A DNA stretch of 64,000 nucleotides from Marthasterias glacialis (taxonomy: Eukaryota > Echinodermata > Asteroidea > Forcipulatida > Asteriidae), in contig OU452222.1 in the NCBI GenBank assembly GCA_911728455.2, positions 21,462,559-21,526,558 of the forward strand, written 5' to 3'. Below, piece by piece: positions 1 through 11,047 of the stretch; position 1 is the stretch's first letter, and each line of letters starts with the position of its first letter. The notes under the pieces were generated by a model, which had not been told where the DNA came from, searched no databases, and saw nothing but the letters and a program-made list of their open reading frames with translations. Both the position numbers and the translations under genes were made by a program.

Positions 1-646
1 TACGAGCGAGGGGTTTGCCCTGATGTTCCTGGTCTGGTTGGCTGGAGATAGCACCACATCACCTTGTAAACCCTTACATGGGGTTGTATACATGTAAATG
101 GGTCTTCAAATTCAAACATAGCTCTGCATAGAAGTCCTTAAAGAGTCTGTATACGTTTGGTAATGACACTGAAAATTTACGGCAATAATAACTCACTTGG
201 TAAGAAGTACAGCAGCTTTGGATAGTGTAATGCATTTTGAGAAACGTTTCACTTCGAAGTACTGCAGTTATGGAAAAATACATCACTTTTTATCCCTCAA
301 AAATTTGAATCTGAGAAGCGTTATGGCCGTAACGCTTCTCAGAATGTGTATTCCAATGACGGATACTTCTTCTGCGTGAACACAACCGCTCCAGATTTTT
401 GGTGATATCTCAAAAACGCTGCCACCTTTTGAACTGAAATTTACACAGGTTAGTTTTATGGCATATATCTACAATTATATAGCATTAAGGCAAATGTACG
501 GTTCCAAAAACCAAAGGTATACTTTACCTTTAAAGAAGAAATCAATGTTTTGAGATGCCTGTCGGGTGTGATACAGTGGTATATAAGAACCCTGTATTAG
601 TTATATTAGTAGTCAAACTTGAACCTCTTTCGTGCTCTCTTCACAG
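1..646 (+). other. Left edge: probable intron of the plus-strand gene
   Basis: No exon is supported here. Short ORFs are present on both strands but have no splice context and no protein-like composition. The stretch ends in a good acceptor, a pyrimidine-rich tract followed by CACAG at 642-646, so it is most simply the intron upstream of the first visible exon. It contains a near-perfect palindrome at 311-342. The gene must start to the left of this window. Confidence 0.45.
311..342. repeat. 32-nt near-perfect palindrome
   Basis: The arm CTGAGAAGCGTTA (311-323) is exactly matched by its reverse complement TAACGCTTCTCAG (330-342). The 6-nt centre TGGCCG contains the palindrome GGCC, so the 32 bases are symmetrical except for one pair. 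It could be the tip of a short inverted-repeat element or a strong RNA hairpin within an intron. No function is assigned. Confidence 0.85.
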
Positions 647-763
647 AAGCAAGACAAGCTCAGCTCTCCTCCATGGGGGTAGGAAGTAAACCCTGCTTAG
701 AAATCAAACCAAATGAAGACAGGATCAATGATCGAGCCATATCCGTGAGGGATAAAGGGAAAG
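647..763 (+). CDS. Internal coding exon of an unrecognised Ser-rich protein (partial gene)
   Basis: This is the first of three phase-compatible exons of a plus-strand gene that starts outside the window. The acceptor is CTCTCTTCACAG ending at 646 and the donor is AAG|GTAGGT after 763. Only one frame is open through the exon. It enters with two bases completing a codon, reads about 38 codons starting ARQAQLSSMGVGSK and ending ISVRDKGK, and leaves one base (G) over. That base joins CA of the next exon to make Ala, so the phases agree. The peptide is polar, with no motif I recognise and no membrane segment. The product is unknown; calling it an exon rests on splice sites and frame, not on homology. 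Confidence 0.55.
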
Positions 764-1240
764 GTAGGTACCAGATCTCGTTTGTAATCTTCTTCCAACC
801 GAATGTTTACCAACTGCAAAAAAAGTTGTATAGGTGACGCTCCAAGCCAAAACCAGGCACTTCCTGCAAAAACTTCAAGCTGGGTTTATTTTCTCATCAA
901 ATAGATGAGAATAAGAGCTTTCAAATAACACCTGATTGGGGCCTATAACTGTTATTTAACAAACAGAATGTTTAAGACATTACATCATGTGATATCATGG
1001 CAGATATTACGGTTGTCTTCACTTTTAAAGCTATTTCTGAGAAGTGCCAGATTTTGGAGTGGGGTGTCACATATTTCCTGAAACTTCATGGATGAATAAC
1101 TAAATCTCATGTGGTGTGTACACCAGATGCACCAATTTTGCATGTGCAGGTTGCATAGATATGACCATGTTGCGTAATTGAGCTGTCAATAAACGGTGTT
1201 GATTTAAAAAATACTGTAATTTTGTTGTCTTTGACCACAG
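764..1240 (+). other. Intron between the first two visible exons
   Basis: It starts GTAGGTA and ends in a pyrimidine-rich tract followed by GACCACAG. An AATAAA at 1187-1192 lies just before the acceptor and is probably fortuitous. Nothing else stands out. Confidence 0.5.
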
Positions 1241-1570
1241 CACCACGGATGCGGAATTCTATCGCCATCACTTCCTTCAGTCCAAGTCAGCTTTTACATC
1301 TCAGCAGCCTCTCCAATCTCTCCTTATCCAGTGCCCCGTCCCCGTCTCGTACCAGCAGAGTCCGCTGTTCCATGAGCTCAATCCCCTTAGGGCTAAGCCT
1401 ACAATCGTCGGGTGACACCCTCCACTCGGAGTCCGAAAGCGGTAAGGTCGGGCAGGCACTGAGCGAGACCAGGGTCAGGCTCCCAGAGGATGGGACATCC
1501 AGTCGGAGTTCAGACAGTGGGAGTGTCTTCTCACCGGAGATGTTCCAAAGCACAGAGGGGGTAGATCAGT
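1241..1570 (+). CDS. Ser-rich coding exon of the same unrecognised protein
   Basis: The exon follows the acceptor TTTGACCACAG (ends 1240). The frame that continues from the previous exon is the only one open throughout. It encodes a Ser/Leu-rich tract (around SPSQLLHLSSLSNLSLSS), then a Ser/Glu-rich, probably disordered stretch (HSESESG, SSRSSDSGSVFS). Two donors are possible. GTGAGT at 1571 leaves one base over and joins in phase to the exon at 5225. CAG|GTGCGT at 1636 leaves phase 0 and would hit a stop two codons into that exon. I prefer 1571 because the downstream peptide is then protein-like. Low complexity prevents family recognition; a regulatory tail of a signalling or cytoskeletal protein is possible but unproven. 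Confidence 0.6.
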
Positions 1571-4500
1571 GTGAGTCCCTGGCCAGCGGTGGGTCTGATG
1601 AGAGTAGAAATGTTGTAGCTTGTAGTGTTACCCAGGTGCGTTAGTCCTGTCAGTGTCTAGTTGCTTGACTCCTTAGTATATGTGTGCATTGCATGATTAC
1701 ATTATTTACTTCTGGGCTTCAGGGAAGGTCAAGCATTGGTAATGTTCTGAGCCTGATTTCATGGCGCTTACTTAGTTTATATATCACTATACTCCACCTA
1801 CAATGTAAGCGCCATATTTCTGCCATAATTGTGTAAGCGAAGAATCTGTATGTGAAGTATGAATGCTCACAAGCATTCCTTTACTAACCCATGAAATACA
1901 CTCAAGTAATATCTAAAATCTCAGATTGAATACAGTGCTGTCCGCTGCTATTTGGTTGAAAATTATATCTCAAAATTCACACAAATCTTGCACATGTTTC
2001 TACGGCAGATGCAGTGTTTTTGACATCATTTATGATCTTTTGGTAATCATTTGTTTTTTTTTAAATGCACGGTTTAATACAAACATAAAGAGCATAAAAT
2101 AAATCAAATTCTGATATCAACATTACCAATGCTATACCTTGTGTTTCAACACACATTGATCGGTGTTGATTTGATCACTATTCTGCTGGTAAGTCACTAC
2201 GTCACACGCAAGGTGTGAGATTTTCGCTACTTATTGCTCCAATGGACCTTATGCATTGACGTCATCACGCCGCCATCTTAGAGGTTAGCGATGATGAAAC
2301 AATAGAAAACACACATCTCTGTACGCGTGGCGCACAGGATGGGCCAATGAGCAACCGTATTTTGACCTCTAGCTGAGGGAGCCCTATTTGCATAAGGTCT
2401 ACAGGAGATTTCTGGGGATGGTAGGTGGCACCAGACATACTTAGTGAATGTCCATTGGTTGCGATGTTCTGAGCATGCGCACATTTCAGAGAACAATTGA
2501 TTTACCTGGGCTGCTGCTACCCAGATATCTCCCATTGTGCGAAGTTTTACTGGAGATAACTCATTTCATTGTTCAAAGGCATTTCTTATGACAGAAACCG
2601 ATATTCTGACATTTCCTTGATTCATTACAAGACTTGTGAAAAGTTCAATTTGTACGTAAATCCTGAAAGGAAAACTAGCTGACTGCATTTTCTATGGGCT
2701 TCTGGAAATCGTTGGCGCCAGTTTGCGAGAAGTGGGCGTGGCTTACAGTAGAATTACGCCAAACTTCTAAACAGGATGCAGAATTAAAAGAGCAAGTTTG
2801 GTACCTGAAGGGAAACAACCTTGATCGCTTTTGTTCAACATAATGTGACCTGCACACGTTGTGCTATCAAGGCAAATTAATAGGAGGAGTACGACACACT
2901 TTACATACAATAACAAAAGTGACATCTGTCAGAAACCACACATGCACTAAGTCATGTAAAATGATGTGTTCATGGTGGCTATGCACATTGGAATACAAAA
3001 CTTGTTTACCAATAGTAACGGCTGCAGCTGCGGCTTGATCACCATGTAAACATGCATTGAAGCATAGGCTACCCTTAGCAACAGCCACAGCTGTATCCGC
3101 TAATTCGGACAGGACCTAAAGTGACCGATCAAGGAAACATCAGACAATTTGCATATTCATGACTAGTGTTGATGTGCTAATTAACCTCTGTCTTGTTGTA
3201 GTTTTTGTGTGTGTGGAGAGTAAAGCATGTTTGCATGTGACCTTGCATGCTTGGCTCCTATTGGTCAGAGTGGGAATGCATAATTAGCCCCTCGTTGATG
3301 TGAAACATTGGCGAAAACTTTGGCTCTATTCCAGAAAGATTATCAGAAATAGCGCTGAGTACCAGATTTACTTACTACATAAACAGGCAACCTGCCACAA
3401 CCAACATATAGAATGTACAATAGTGGCTGGCACAATTTCTCTGCTTAGCAAAAATGTGACTAGCAATTGACCCCTGTTTTAAAATAATTGATTTTTCTGG
3501 GTTCAAATTTAGAGTGTGCTGGCCAAATGCAGGGTAAAACACCCAAGGACCAGTCAAAATTCACTCCCAGTGGTCTGACTGGCTAGTCCAGTGGTGAAAA
3601 ACATCCCTATTCTATTTGAAATATAGACTAGTGATAAAGCTGACAGCCTGACAGCCTAGTCAAATGACAAGCTAACTGGTCCTGCTGGCTAGTCACTGAA
3701 AAAGTTTAAGGGCAAACCTTGGGATGGGCAGATTTTTCTGTAAATGTCATGAAGAAGATGGATTTATAAGCATGCTTTCCAGGTTGAAATGCCATAGACT
3801 TACGCTACAGGAGCGGAGCTGGGGTGCGATCTTGCGACTCATACAAGAAACATATAAACAAATGGGGTTGTGCTGCTGCGATGCCATAATAGTTTCACCC
3901 AAACTGTAATCCAGTAGGTGGCTCAGTTGGGCCTGGTTTCAAGATGTTGTACCTTACAAAGTAACACATTTTTCCGACGGAATTATTTCAAAAAGGAGTT
4001 GCGCTAGTCCAGTAATGTCAAGAAATTGTTCAAGATAAGATTCAAATCATGACCATAAAACAAAGTTGTATATTCTGAGAACATTAACTACCAAGAAAAG
4101 TGCAAAGGTCACAAACTGTTTCTGGTCATGGACCTGTTTTCCCATGGAGTTGCTTCGGTCTGTGAAGTTTACATCAAAAACTTGATATCTGGTCGCCAAA
4201 ATGCAGCCAGATGATCTTTAAAGCTAATCAGCTGTTAGATCTGAGATTGTTAACTGGTATCCATCAAACAGTTGCTGGTGAATCAGTGTGCTTTACTCGC
4301 AGCATTATGTTCAACATTGATTTCTGATCACGTGTAGACGGATAGCACAATAGACATCAATCTGTTCTTATTGATCATGCGAAAACCCTACAATTGTTGA
4401 CAGTGTGGTCTTTGCCAATGTCAGAAAGCTCTAGAAACTTCTCCTCAGTAGATGCGTCTGTTATTAAGCAAACATTTAAATGGGTACCAGTTGCAATCGA

Positions 4501-5224
4501 AACACGATACATTGCTGAAATCATCATTTGCTACTCAATATTAGCATTCAGTGTGCACAAAACATGTTAGGTCTGAACATTCTGAGACGCAAAAATGCTT
4601 GCTGAAATCATTCCAAGCTATGTACTATGTGTACTAATGGTAATTTATGCGTTAAATTCTGTTTTGAGCGAGTGGTATTATCTGCAAAGCTAGTTAAAGA
4701 CATTGGGTTCAGTGTGTTGTTTAAAGGATATATACATGTACATCGTTGATGTTAAAATGTGTACATTCATCCATTCTGACCCAGAACCAATAAATATATG
4801 AAGAAATAAAAATGTGCCAATATCAGCTGAACTGCAATCTGTTCGTTCTTGAAGACACAGTTTTCATCATTGGTCCAAGTTATTATACAAGAGATCACCA
4901 GCTGCTGATCCATTTAAATTTCTCCATAAATTGTGCATTTCCTTCAAAATGACAACATGTCAGAGGGGGTAATGTCTCAGGATGTCTGGTACCACTACAC
5001 CCCTCTCATCCAATTAAGCGCAGGATGACACTCTGACCAAAAGTGTGTCGTACGATTACGCTGAGTATACACACCCAACAATCGGACAATGAAGACGTCA
5101 ATAAATTACTGGAAATACTTCCTCTCATGGGTGTAATTTGGCTGCGGTATTCGTAGCGTAGTGCTATAAGTCATTCTAGACAAACCTTTCATATTTATTT
5201 CTATTGTATGTTTTTTATTTTCAG
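1571..5224 (+). other. Probable 3.65-kb intron
   Basis: It lies between the donor GTGAGT at 1571 and the acceptor TTTTTTATTTTCAG ending at 5224. I found no further exon with convincing splice sites, though a short one could be missed. It holds one copy of repeat family A (3012-3115). A GC-richer patch near 2190-2480 includes TGACGTCA-like and ATTTGCAT-like motifs. Another patch at 3560-3720 contains repeated GGCTAGTC words. Confidence 0.45.
3012..3115 (-). repeat. MITE-like family A, copy 1
   Basis: Read on the minus strand this begins GTCCGAATTAGCGG, continues GGCTGTTGCTAAGGGT and ends near CAAGCCGCAGCTGCAGCCG. The same order of words occurs in the copies at 7907, 9456 and 10780. The ends are imperfect inverted repeats of one another. 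Confidence 0.7.
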
Positions 5225-5289
5225 GTTTGACAGGTCAAGAGAATGAGCAACCTGGTCGTCTAAGGCGCAGCAGTATCATGGGTTTATAG
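5225..5289 (+). CDS. Terminal coding exon of the unrecognised plus-strand gene
   Basis: The acceptor is strong (TTTTTTATTTTCAG, ending 5224). Entered with two bases completing a Cys codon, the frame reads LTGQENEQPGRLRRSSIMGL and stops at TAG, 5287-5289. The other two frames stop within 2 and 7 codons. The basic, Ser-containing tail (RLRRSS) resembles a phosphorylation-site C-terminus, but that is only an impression. The exon continues into a GC-richer 3'UTR. The assignment depends on choosing the donor at 1571. Confidence 0.5.
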
Positions 5290-6075
5290 CCACGCCCAAC
5301 TACGTATCCCCCCCAGCACCCCAGAGGTTTTGGGGTGTCACTGACACGTTTTCAAATGAATGTTGTTCTCACAAAGTGTGTGTATATGCCAGACACCCCT
5401 TGGGCTATGTGTTTATCTCCTCAGTGTAGCCCTGTCTACAAGGTCCCATGGGGGGGTAGTCAAGTTGGACGTATTCTCCCTTCAGAGAGAGGAGTTGCCC
5501 CATGGAAAGGCAGTAACTTCTTGGACAAATTAAGTCATTAATGCTGAGAAACCGCAAGAAGTTCATCAGATCTCAGACCGGGATGGCCTGATTTACGGGA
5601 AGACCCCTGCGCCAACGTCAAGAAATCATGCCAGTGTACAAAATCAACATTCGCGTTCCCCCTACAAAGTGATGAAGAACTTTTGACAAGTCTGAAGAAC
5701 AAAAAGCCGGCTATGTTGAATGTTCGTGTTGTGCTAAACTGTATCGACATCATCCCCCCTCCCCTACGTGGGGATGTCCATCTTAATTATGAGTCGTGGA
5801 TCACGGACTAAGACTTTGGCTGTGAGACAGAGACAGCTGTGAGGGGTCATGTGTCATAAGCTAAGACGATTAATCTGAGGAGAAAACGGTATTAAGAGAG
5901 GGAAATCCAGAGCTGTGGATTTAGGAGCCTGGGCTTTATGACACTAGGCTATTTGGGCCTCAACTGTTGAAGGAAAAGTGCTTCATCCAATAGAACTTTT
6001 GAAGCTTCATGATTTTGGTCCTGATGGGAAGGTACAACATTGGTTTACTTACAATAAACCTCAATCATAGAGCGG
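5290..6075 (+). other. 3'UTR of the plus-strand gene
   Basis: The sequence from the stop codon to just past the poly(A) signal is noticeably richer in G and C than the flanking DNA up to about 5770. It has short ORFs with no protein character. The end is set by the signal at 6053; another end cannot be excluded. Confidence 0.4.
6053..6058 (+). terminator. Poly(A) signal AATAAA
   Basis: This is a canonical hexamer with a T-rich stretch (CCATTTTTTCTC) about 20 bases downstream, the usual arrangement for 3'-end cleavage. It is the best candidate after the stop at 5289. Confidence 0.45.
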
Positions 6076-7906
6076 CCATTTTTTCTCATTCAATTTAATC
6101 TAACCAAACTGAGGCTTGCAGGTGGGAATAGTCTGAGCCCCTTTATGTGAATGAGTTTTAATCATCGTTGTTGCACACGGGGAATGGGACAGTATGATGA
6201 ATAGGCCTAATGATAAAGGTCATACACACCCTGATTAAAGCTCTGTCTGAAGTCGAGTTTTGTCTTCCAGATAGTCAATCAGTCATGTCTTATTACAGAG
6301 ACGTTGATGACTGACTGTCTCCCTGTTAAGAACGAAGCTGCTCAATGTTCAATATGTAAGGCCCTTCATTAGCCACCCTTTGCATTTAGGTTGGTATTGG
6401 TAAGCAGCTTGCAATAGCAATTACCACTGAAATCACACAAGATCTGTTGGGCAAGAGTTGTTGTTGTTTGTTGGTTTTTTCTTAAGAATAAAATTCCAAA
6501 ATGTCAGAAATCTTTTAGCCTCTCGAGAAACCCATGACACAAATGTACAACTCATCATAAAGACCCCAGTGTGTGCAGTCAGAAATGTAGTGTTATAAAT
6601 ATCATCAGTGTGGTAACCAGTCTTATTTATTTTATCCAAGCTTATTTTGTAGATCACCTATAAAAAAATATGTAAAAAAAACAAAAACATTTTATTTCAT
6701 TGTAAGAAAACAGAATTAGGTCGGAGGCTCAAGAATGAATAGAAATGACTGATTTTCTAAAAGATGTAGGACTAATCATTAATGGAGTCTGTATTTGTTT
6801 GCTGGTAAACTATGCAGTTTAATTTACATACATGTACAAAGATACAAGTGATGAATGAATTGGCAAATGATGTACTATGACTTAGCAGAATTTCCTCTGC
6901 CAAGATTTTTTTTTCTTCTGATGACTTTGGATGGGATTTTACTTATTGGGGTTAAACGCTTAACAGTAAAACCCAAGATCTACGTAGCACCACGAACAAA
7001 TCTCTTCAGAGGTGTGAAATATTGTGGTTTTGAAAAAAAAAAAAAAGGACCGCCAGTTTTTATTTGATATTTTATTCTTCTCGTAAGCAACAAGTTACCT
7101 CTTCAAATACCGTTTTGTAAAGTAGACAAAAATTTGCCTTGTAAAAATCAAGCCGAGCACGTACTTCTCGGGAACACCTTTTTTTACAGTGTAAATTATC
7201 AGTCTTAGAAATGACTGTCATTTGTATAAGCACTGACCAAAACAATTTTGCAAAAAGAAATGCCTTGTGGCTTTGATAGAATTTGTAGTCCTTGTACGTC
7301 TGTAAATATGTAACAGTAAAATCAACAACAACCATTCTTTGATGATGGTGCTAACTTATTTGTTTTTGTTTATTATTAAGGATATAATCTTGCCTTGTGA
7401 ATCTCGCATATCTTGACAAACATGAAAGAGGAAAAACTCTTTTAGGAATTCATTTTGAAAACAAAGTGCCGGAAGGTCCTGTAAGCTTTTGTTTGATAGG
7501 GAGAGTATGGTACATGTGATGGACAGCAGAAAACATTACAGTGGAGGTAGAATCCAAAAAGCGGGGCTTATGGTGGATACGCCTTGAAAAAAAAAACAGT
7601 ACAACAGCAAAACAGAATGAAAACAATACATTATACTACAACAATAAACAGTAGACTGACAGAACTACAACAACACATTTGAGCATGCTCAAGTAAAACT
7701 ATTATTTGTACAAGAAAACTGGGAACAGAGACAACAAAATGGGCAGGGTTGTTTTGTGGGTTAGCAATTAACTCTTGCATTTAAGTTCTTTGAGTGAACA
7801 ACCATTCGGCAATAACATAGAAATTGGATGAGCACTGAATGCAACGTTGAGCAACACTCCAAGTCCAGTCCTCTCTACTCCATGTTAACATCATTTTTTA
7901 CAGCCT

Positions 7907-8021
7907 AGGCCATGTCCGAATTTGTGGCTACGGCTGTCGCTAAGGGTGTTTCTATGGGCATCCTACGCTTCCATGCATGTTTACATGACAACCAAGCCAC
8001 AGCCGCTAATTTGGACAGATA
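7907..8021 (+). repeat. MITE-like family A, copy 2 (most complete)
   Basis: The left arm starts GTCCGAATTTGTGGCTAC (7914). The right arm AGCCACAGCCGCTAATTTGG ends near 8016. Reverse-complemented, the right arm matches the left over about 22 bases with a few mismatches. The interior has GCTAAGGGTGTTTCTATGGG and CATGCATGTTTACATG, both shared with copy 1. Confidence 0.75.
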
Positions 8022-9455
8022 CAATAATGGCGCTACAGCAAAACATTTTCTGTTTACGGCTCAAATAGAACCAGTATATGTTCCATTAAAAAAAAATTGT
8101 GAAAAAAAAAAACAAGTCTGAAAATGTCTTCCATGCTTCCAGAGAACTGAAAAATTAGAACAACAAAGTTGGTTTTATATTAAATATGGGACCAATAGTT
8201 TTAAACTTTTGGGTTTGGGCATATACGTGGTTGCTTACAGTATTTTACCTCCGTTTGGACAAGATTTGCGGAGAACTATTCTTAATTCAGTGTTGAGTTT
8301 ATTGTTGTATTTTCGTGCGAGTTTTAATGTATTTACGTTCCTTGCAGAGCTCTAATCTGTATCATTATGTAGAAATGTAATTAATCTTTTTTTAAATTGA
8401 TAACCACTAGGTGAGATTGGGTTTTGCAACTAGAGGCATTTTAAAATGTTTCAATTTGAATATAAAAGCAAACGTAAAACTCAACAAGAATTTACTGAAG
8501 ATGTACAGTCCATTGTCTCGTCCAAAACTTTACAGATGTATTCAGTTTGTAAATTGTCAGTTTTGCTTTAATCCATTTACCTTGTCAGCGCTGTCTGTGT
8601 GGCTCCTGTTAGTCACTCAGTTGCCCAACCTTTGATTTGTGGAGCAGGCACTGGTCTCTAGGACCTTGTCAAGCACACCTGGCTATAGAGTGTGAGGTGA
8701 CCTCATCAACCTTTCAAGTTAATGAACTGGGCCACGTCTGTTTTGAATGACTTTGGCTGCTATGAACTATGAACATGAAGATATAAGGCAACAAAAACCC
8801 AAACATGTTTAGTGTCATGCCTTTTCGGAAAAAAAAGTTGGAGGCCGCCTTTTTTTCTTTTTGAAATGCCCCCACACTCATCTTTCCAAGATGGCCGCTG
8901 GCTCTTTTTACCTCTAAGGTTCAGAGAACCAGTTCAAATTTGTTAATCCACAAATTCAGTGGTATTTTGCACACATTTTGCCTAATGTGCAATTTCCGAT
9001 TTACAATAATCCAAAGGACCATATTAAGCTAAATTGGCTCTAAATCGTATGGGGGGGGATCAAATGCAGAAAATCTTTCCGAACTAACTTCATGTTTATC
9101 TTTACCAAAAAGATATCTTGGGGAAGATGTATCACCAATAAACTCAGTTTACCTATTGCTTCATGGTTTACTGGGTGCTTCAAAATATCAGGCAAAACAT
9201 TGTTTTAGCTGTTCAGCTGATGTCCTCATTTTGGGTTTCTCAGCTGTGCCATTGAAAATGGAACAACACAGCATAAAATCTTGCTGTGCCCGGCAACTTA
9301 ACCCTTTTGATTTTCGGACACATTGCAGTTGCATGCCTGGAACATGCTTGACCATTTTTATGAAATTCATATAAATTGTAATGAGGAACTTCTGATGGGA
9401 TCTAGTCATAATTCCAGATGTAACCCTCAAGTCACACACGGCTTACATTCTGGGT

Positions 9456-9563
9456 TAGGCCGTGTCCGAATTGCCGGCTATGGCTGCGGCTGTTTCTAAG
9501 GGTGTTGCTATGGGCGCATGTTCACATGTTCTTGTGATGATCAAGCTGCAGCCAGACATAGCC
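9456..9563 (+). repeat. MITE-like family A, copy 3
   Basis: It begins GGCCGTGTCCGAATTGCCGG and continues CTGTTTCTAAGGGTGTTGCT. It ends CAAGCTGCAGCCAGACATAG. It is diverged from copy 2 but has the same word order and length. Confidence 0.7.
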
Positions 9564-10779
9564 TTCATCTTGTTAAATTATCAATTATTTGCTTTTCATT
9601 GTGGCATCAAGTCAGTTGGAACTTTGCGACGTTTTGATTGTATCATGTTTCATTCAAACTCACACAAACATGAGCTTGGACTCTACAGCTTTGGGTAATC
9701 GTCATACTTAACCGTAGCTAACATAAGAATTATGTAAGAGTAAAAAAAACAAAGCTGTGAATTAATTGTTGATTGTCTTCCAGATACAAAATGCCTTTGT
9801 AAAAGCTATGGCCTGTTAGATCGATGGACAATGTCATCATTGGTCTTAAAACAGATGTCGCTCTCTTAGTTGTTAAAAAGAGTTGAGGGTCTAATTGTTT
9901 TGTTGATGAAAGGTTGGTTGACCTGCCTCAAAACAGTAACTTTGAAATAAAGTAACAAAATTCCCATGAGCTCCAGTAATAACTCAATGGAGAGTGTATC
10001 CAATAAATTAATAAATAATTTCTAACTAATACAAAAATTTACATATTTGTTCTTTGTGGGAAAGAAGTATGAATGTTTTTAAATAATCATGCAAATCAAC
10101 CCAAGTAAGTTATCGGGTGATCAATAGTTTTGATATCACTTTGTTCATCAAAACTAGTCTATTGGAAAAAGTGGCATTAAAACTTTGCGGCCAGAGAGAT
10201 TGGTTTATTAAATTTTAGCAAACCACAGTTGTTATATTTTTCGAAGTTCTATGACGAAAGATCAGAAGAGCATGTTCAAATAAGGTCATGTAAAATGGGT
10301 GTCAGCTTAGAAACTCCTTAGTCATACAAAAAAAGTCATTGTTTCTGCAACACCACTCATAGCATAGTAATACACCAGCCGTCATACTTCATAGAATCAT
10401 GCACACATCACTCCTTAACAAACCTTAGTAATTATGACAGTGGGCTCCATGTCAGACTGACTAATTACATGATGTACACGACCCTGTCAGATAATCCGCT
10501 ATCCCCCCAGTCTTCCACACCTAGTTACTTGACTCATATCCTAAGAACCCTGGATTCTTGTGGCCACCCCCCAACTGGGGGTTGCTCTATTTATCCTTTT
10601 TTTTTTTGGGGGGGGGTTTATTTCGGTTGCTCTTGTCATGTTGGTCTGCAGCAAGTCATTGAGAGGGGAAGATAGTACTCCTGTTTTGCGTTCAAGTTTG
10701 TAGTTTGAAAATGTGGGATATGAGATGTAAATGATACTTGACAAATCTTTCATGTTGTAAGCAACCAGCTTTACTAAGG

Positions 10780-10893
10780 TGTGGCCATGGCGGCTGCACA
10801 TCAGCTTTGGCTGTTGCTGAGGGTGTTGCTACTGGCACCATATGCTTCAAGGCATTTTCATTTGAAAGTCAAGCCACAGTCGCTAACTCAGAC
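10780..10893 (+). repeat. MITE-like family A, copy 4
   Basis: The left end is degenerate. The core GGCTGTTGCTGAGGGTGTTG and the right end CAAGCCACAGTCGCTAACTC match the other copies. It lies directly beside a family B element. Confidence 0.65.
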
Positions 10894-10910
10894 TTTTTTT
10901 TTGGCCCTTT

Positions 10911-11047
10911 TTTAAACCATGGCTTGTACTTAGGCTCCAGCTTGGGCTCCGTCAGTAATTTTGATACTAGTTTTCACTTTCAAAACCAAACTTCAAATAG
11001 ACGGACGGTACCCTAAGCCAGAGCCAAAACCGAGGCCATGGTTTAAA
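10911..11047. repeat. MITE-like family B, copy 1
   Basis: A perfect 13-bp terminal inverted repeat, TTTAAACCATGGC (10911-10923) and GCCATGGTTTAAA (11035-11047), encloses about 110 bp. Inner flanks are also partly inverted: ACTTAGGCTCCAGC near the left end and CCTAAGCCAGAGCC near the right. A second copy lies at 60631-60765. It has no coding capacity. Confidence 0.75.

Noticed and set aside
1241-1420. Alternative frame reading TDAEFYRHHFLQSK in the second visible exon
   Set aside because: It looks protein-like, but the phase left by the exon at 647-763 selects the other frame, and this frame stops within the exon at the TGA at about 1411.
2190-2480. Patch with TGACGTCA-like, CCAAT-like and ATTTGCAT words as a promoter
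   Set aside because: No downstream exon or TATA arrangement was found on either strand. Words of this kind also occur near 11540, so it may be an old repeat.
3913-3945. TGGCTCAGTTGG, a perfect A-box word, followed by GGTTTCAAG
   Set aside because: The two boxes are too close together for a tRNA or a standard SINE head, and no stems form around them.
7912-8121. Plus-strand ORF with ATAVAKGVSMG-like peptide, also seen near 9462 and 10738
   Set aside because: The shared peptide is the translation of MITE-like family A copies, not a protein family.
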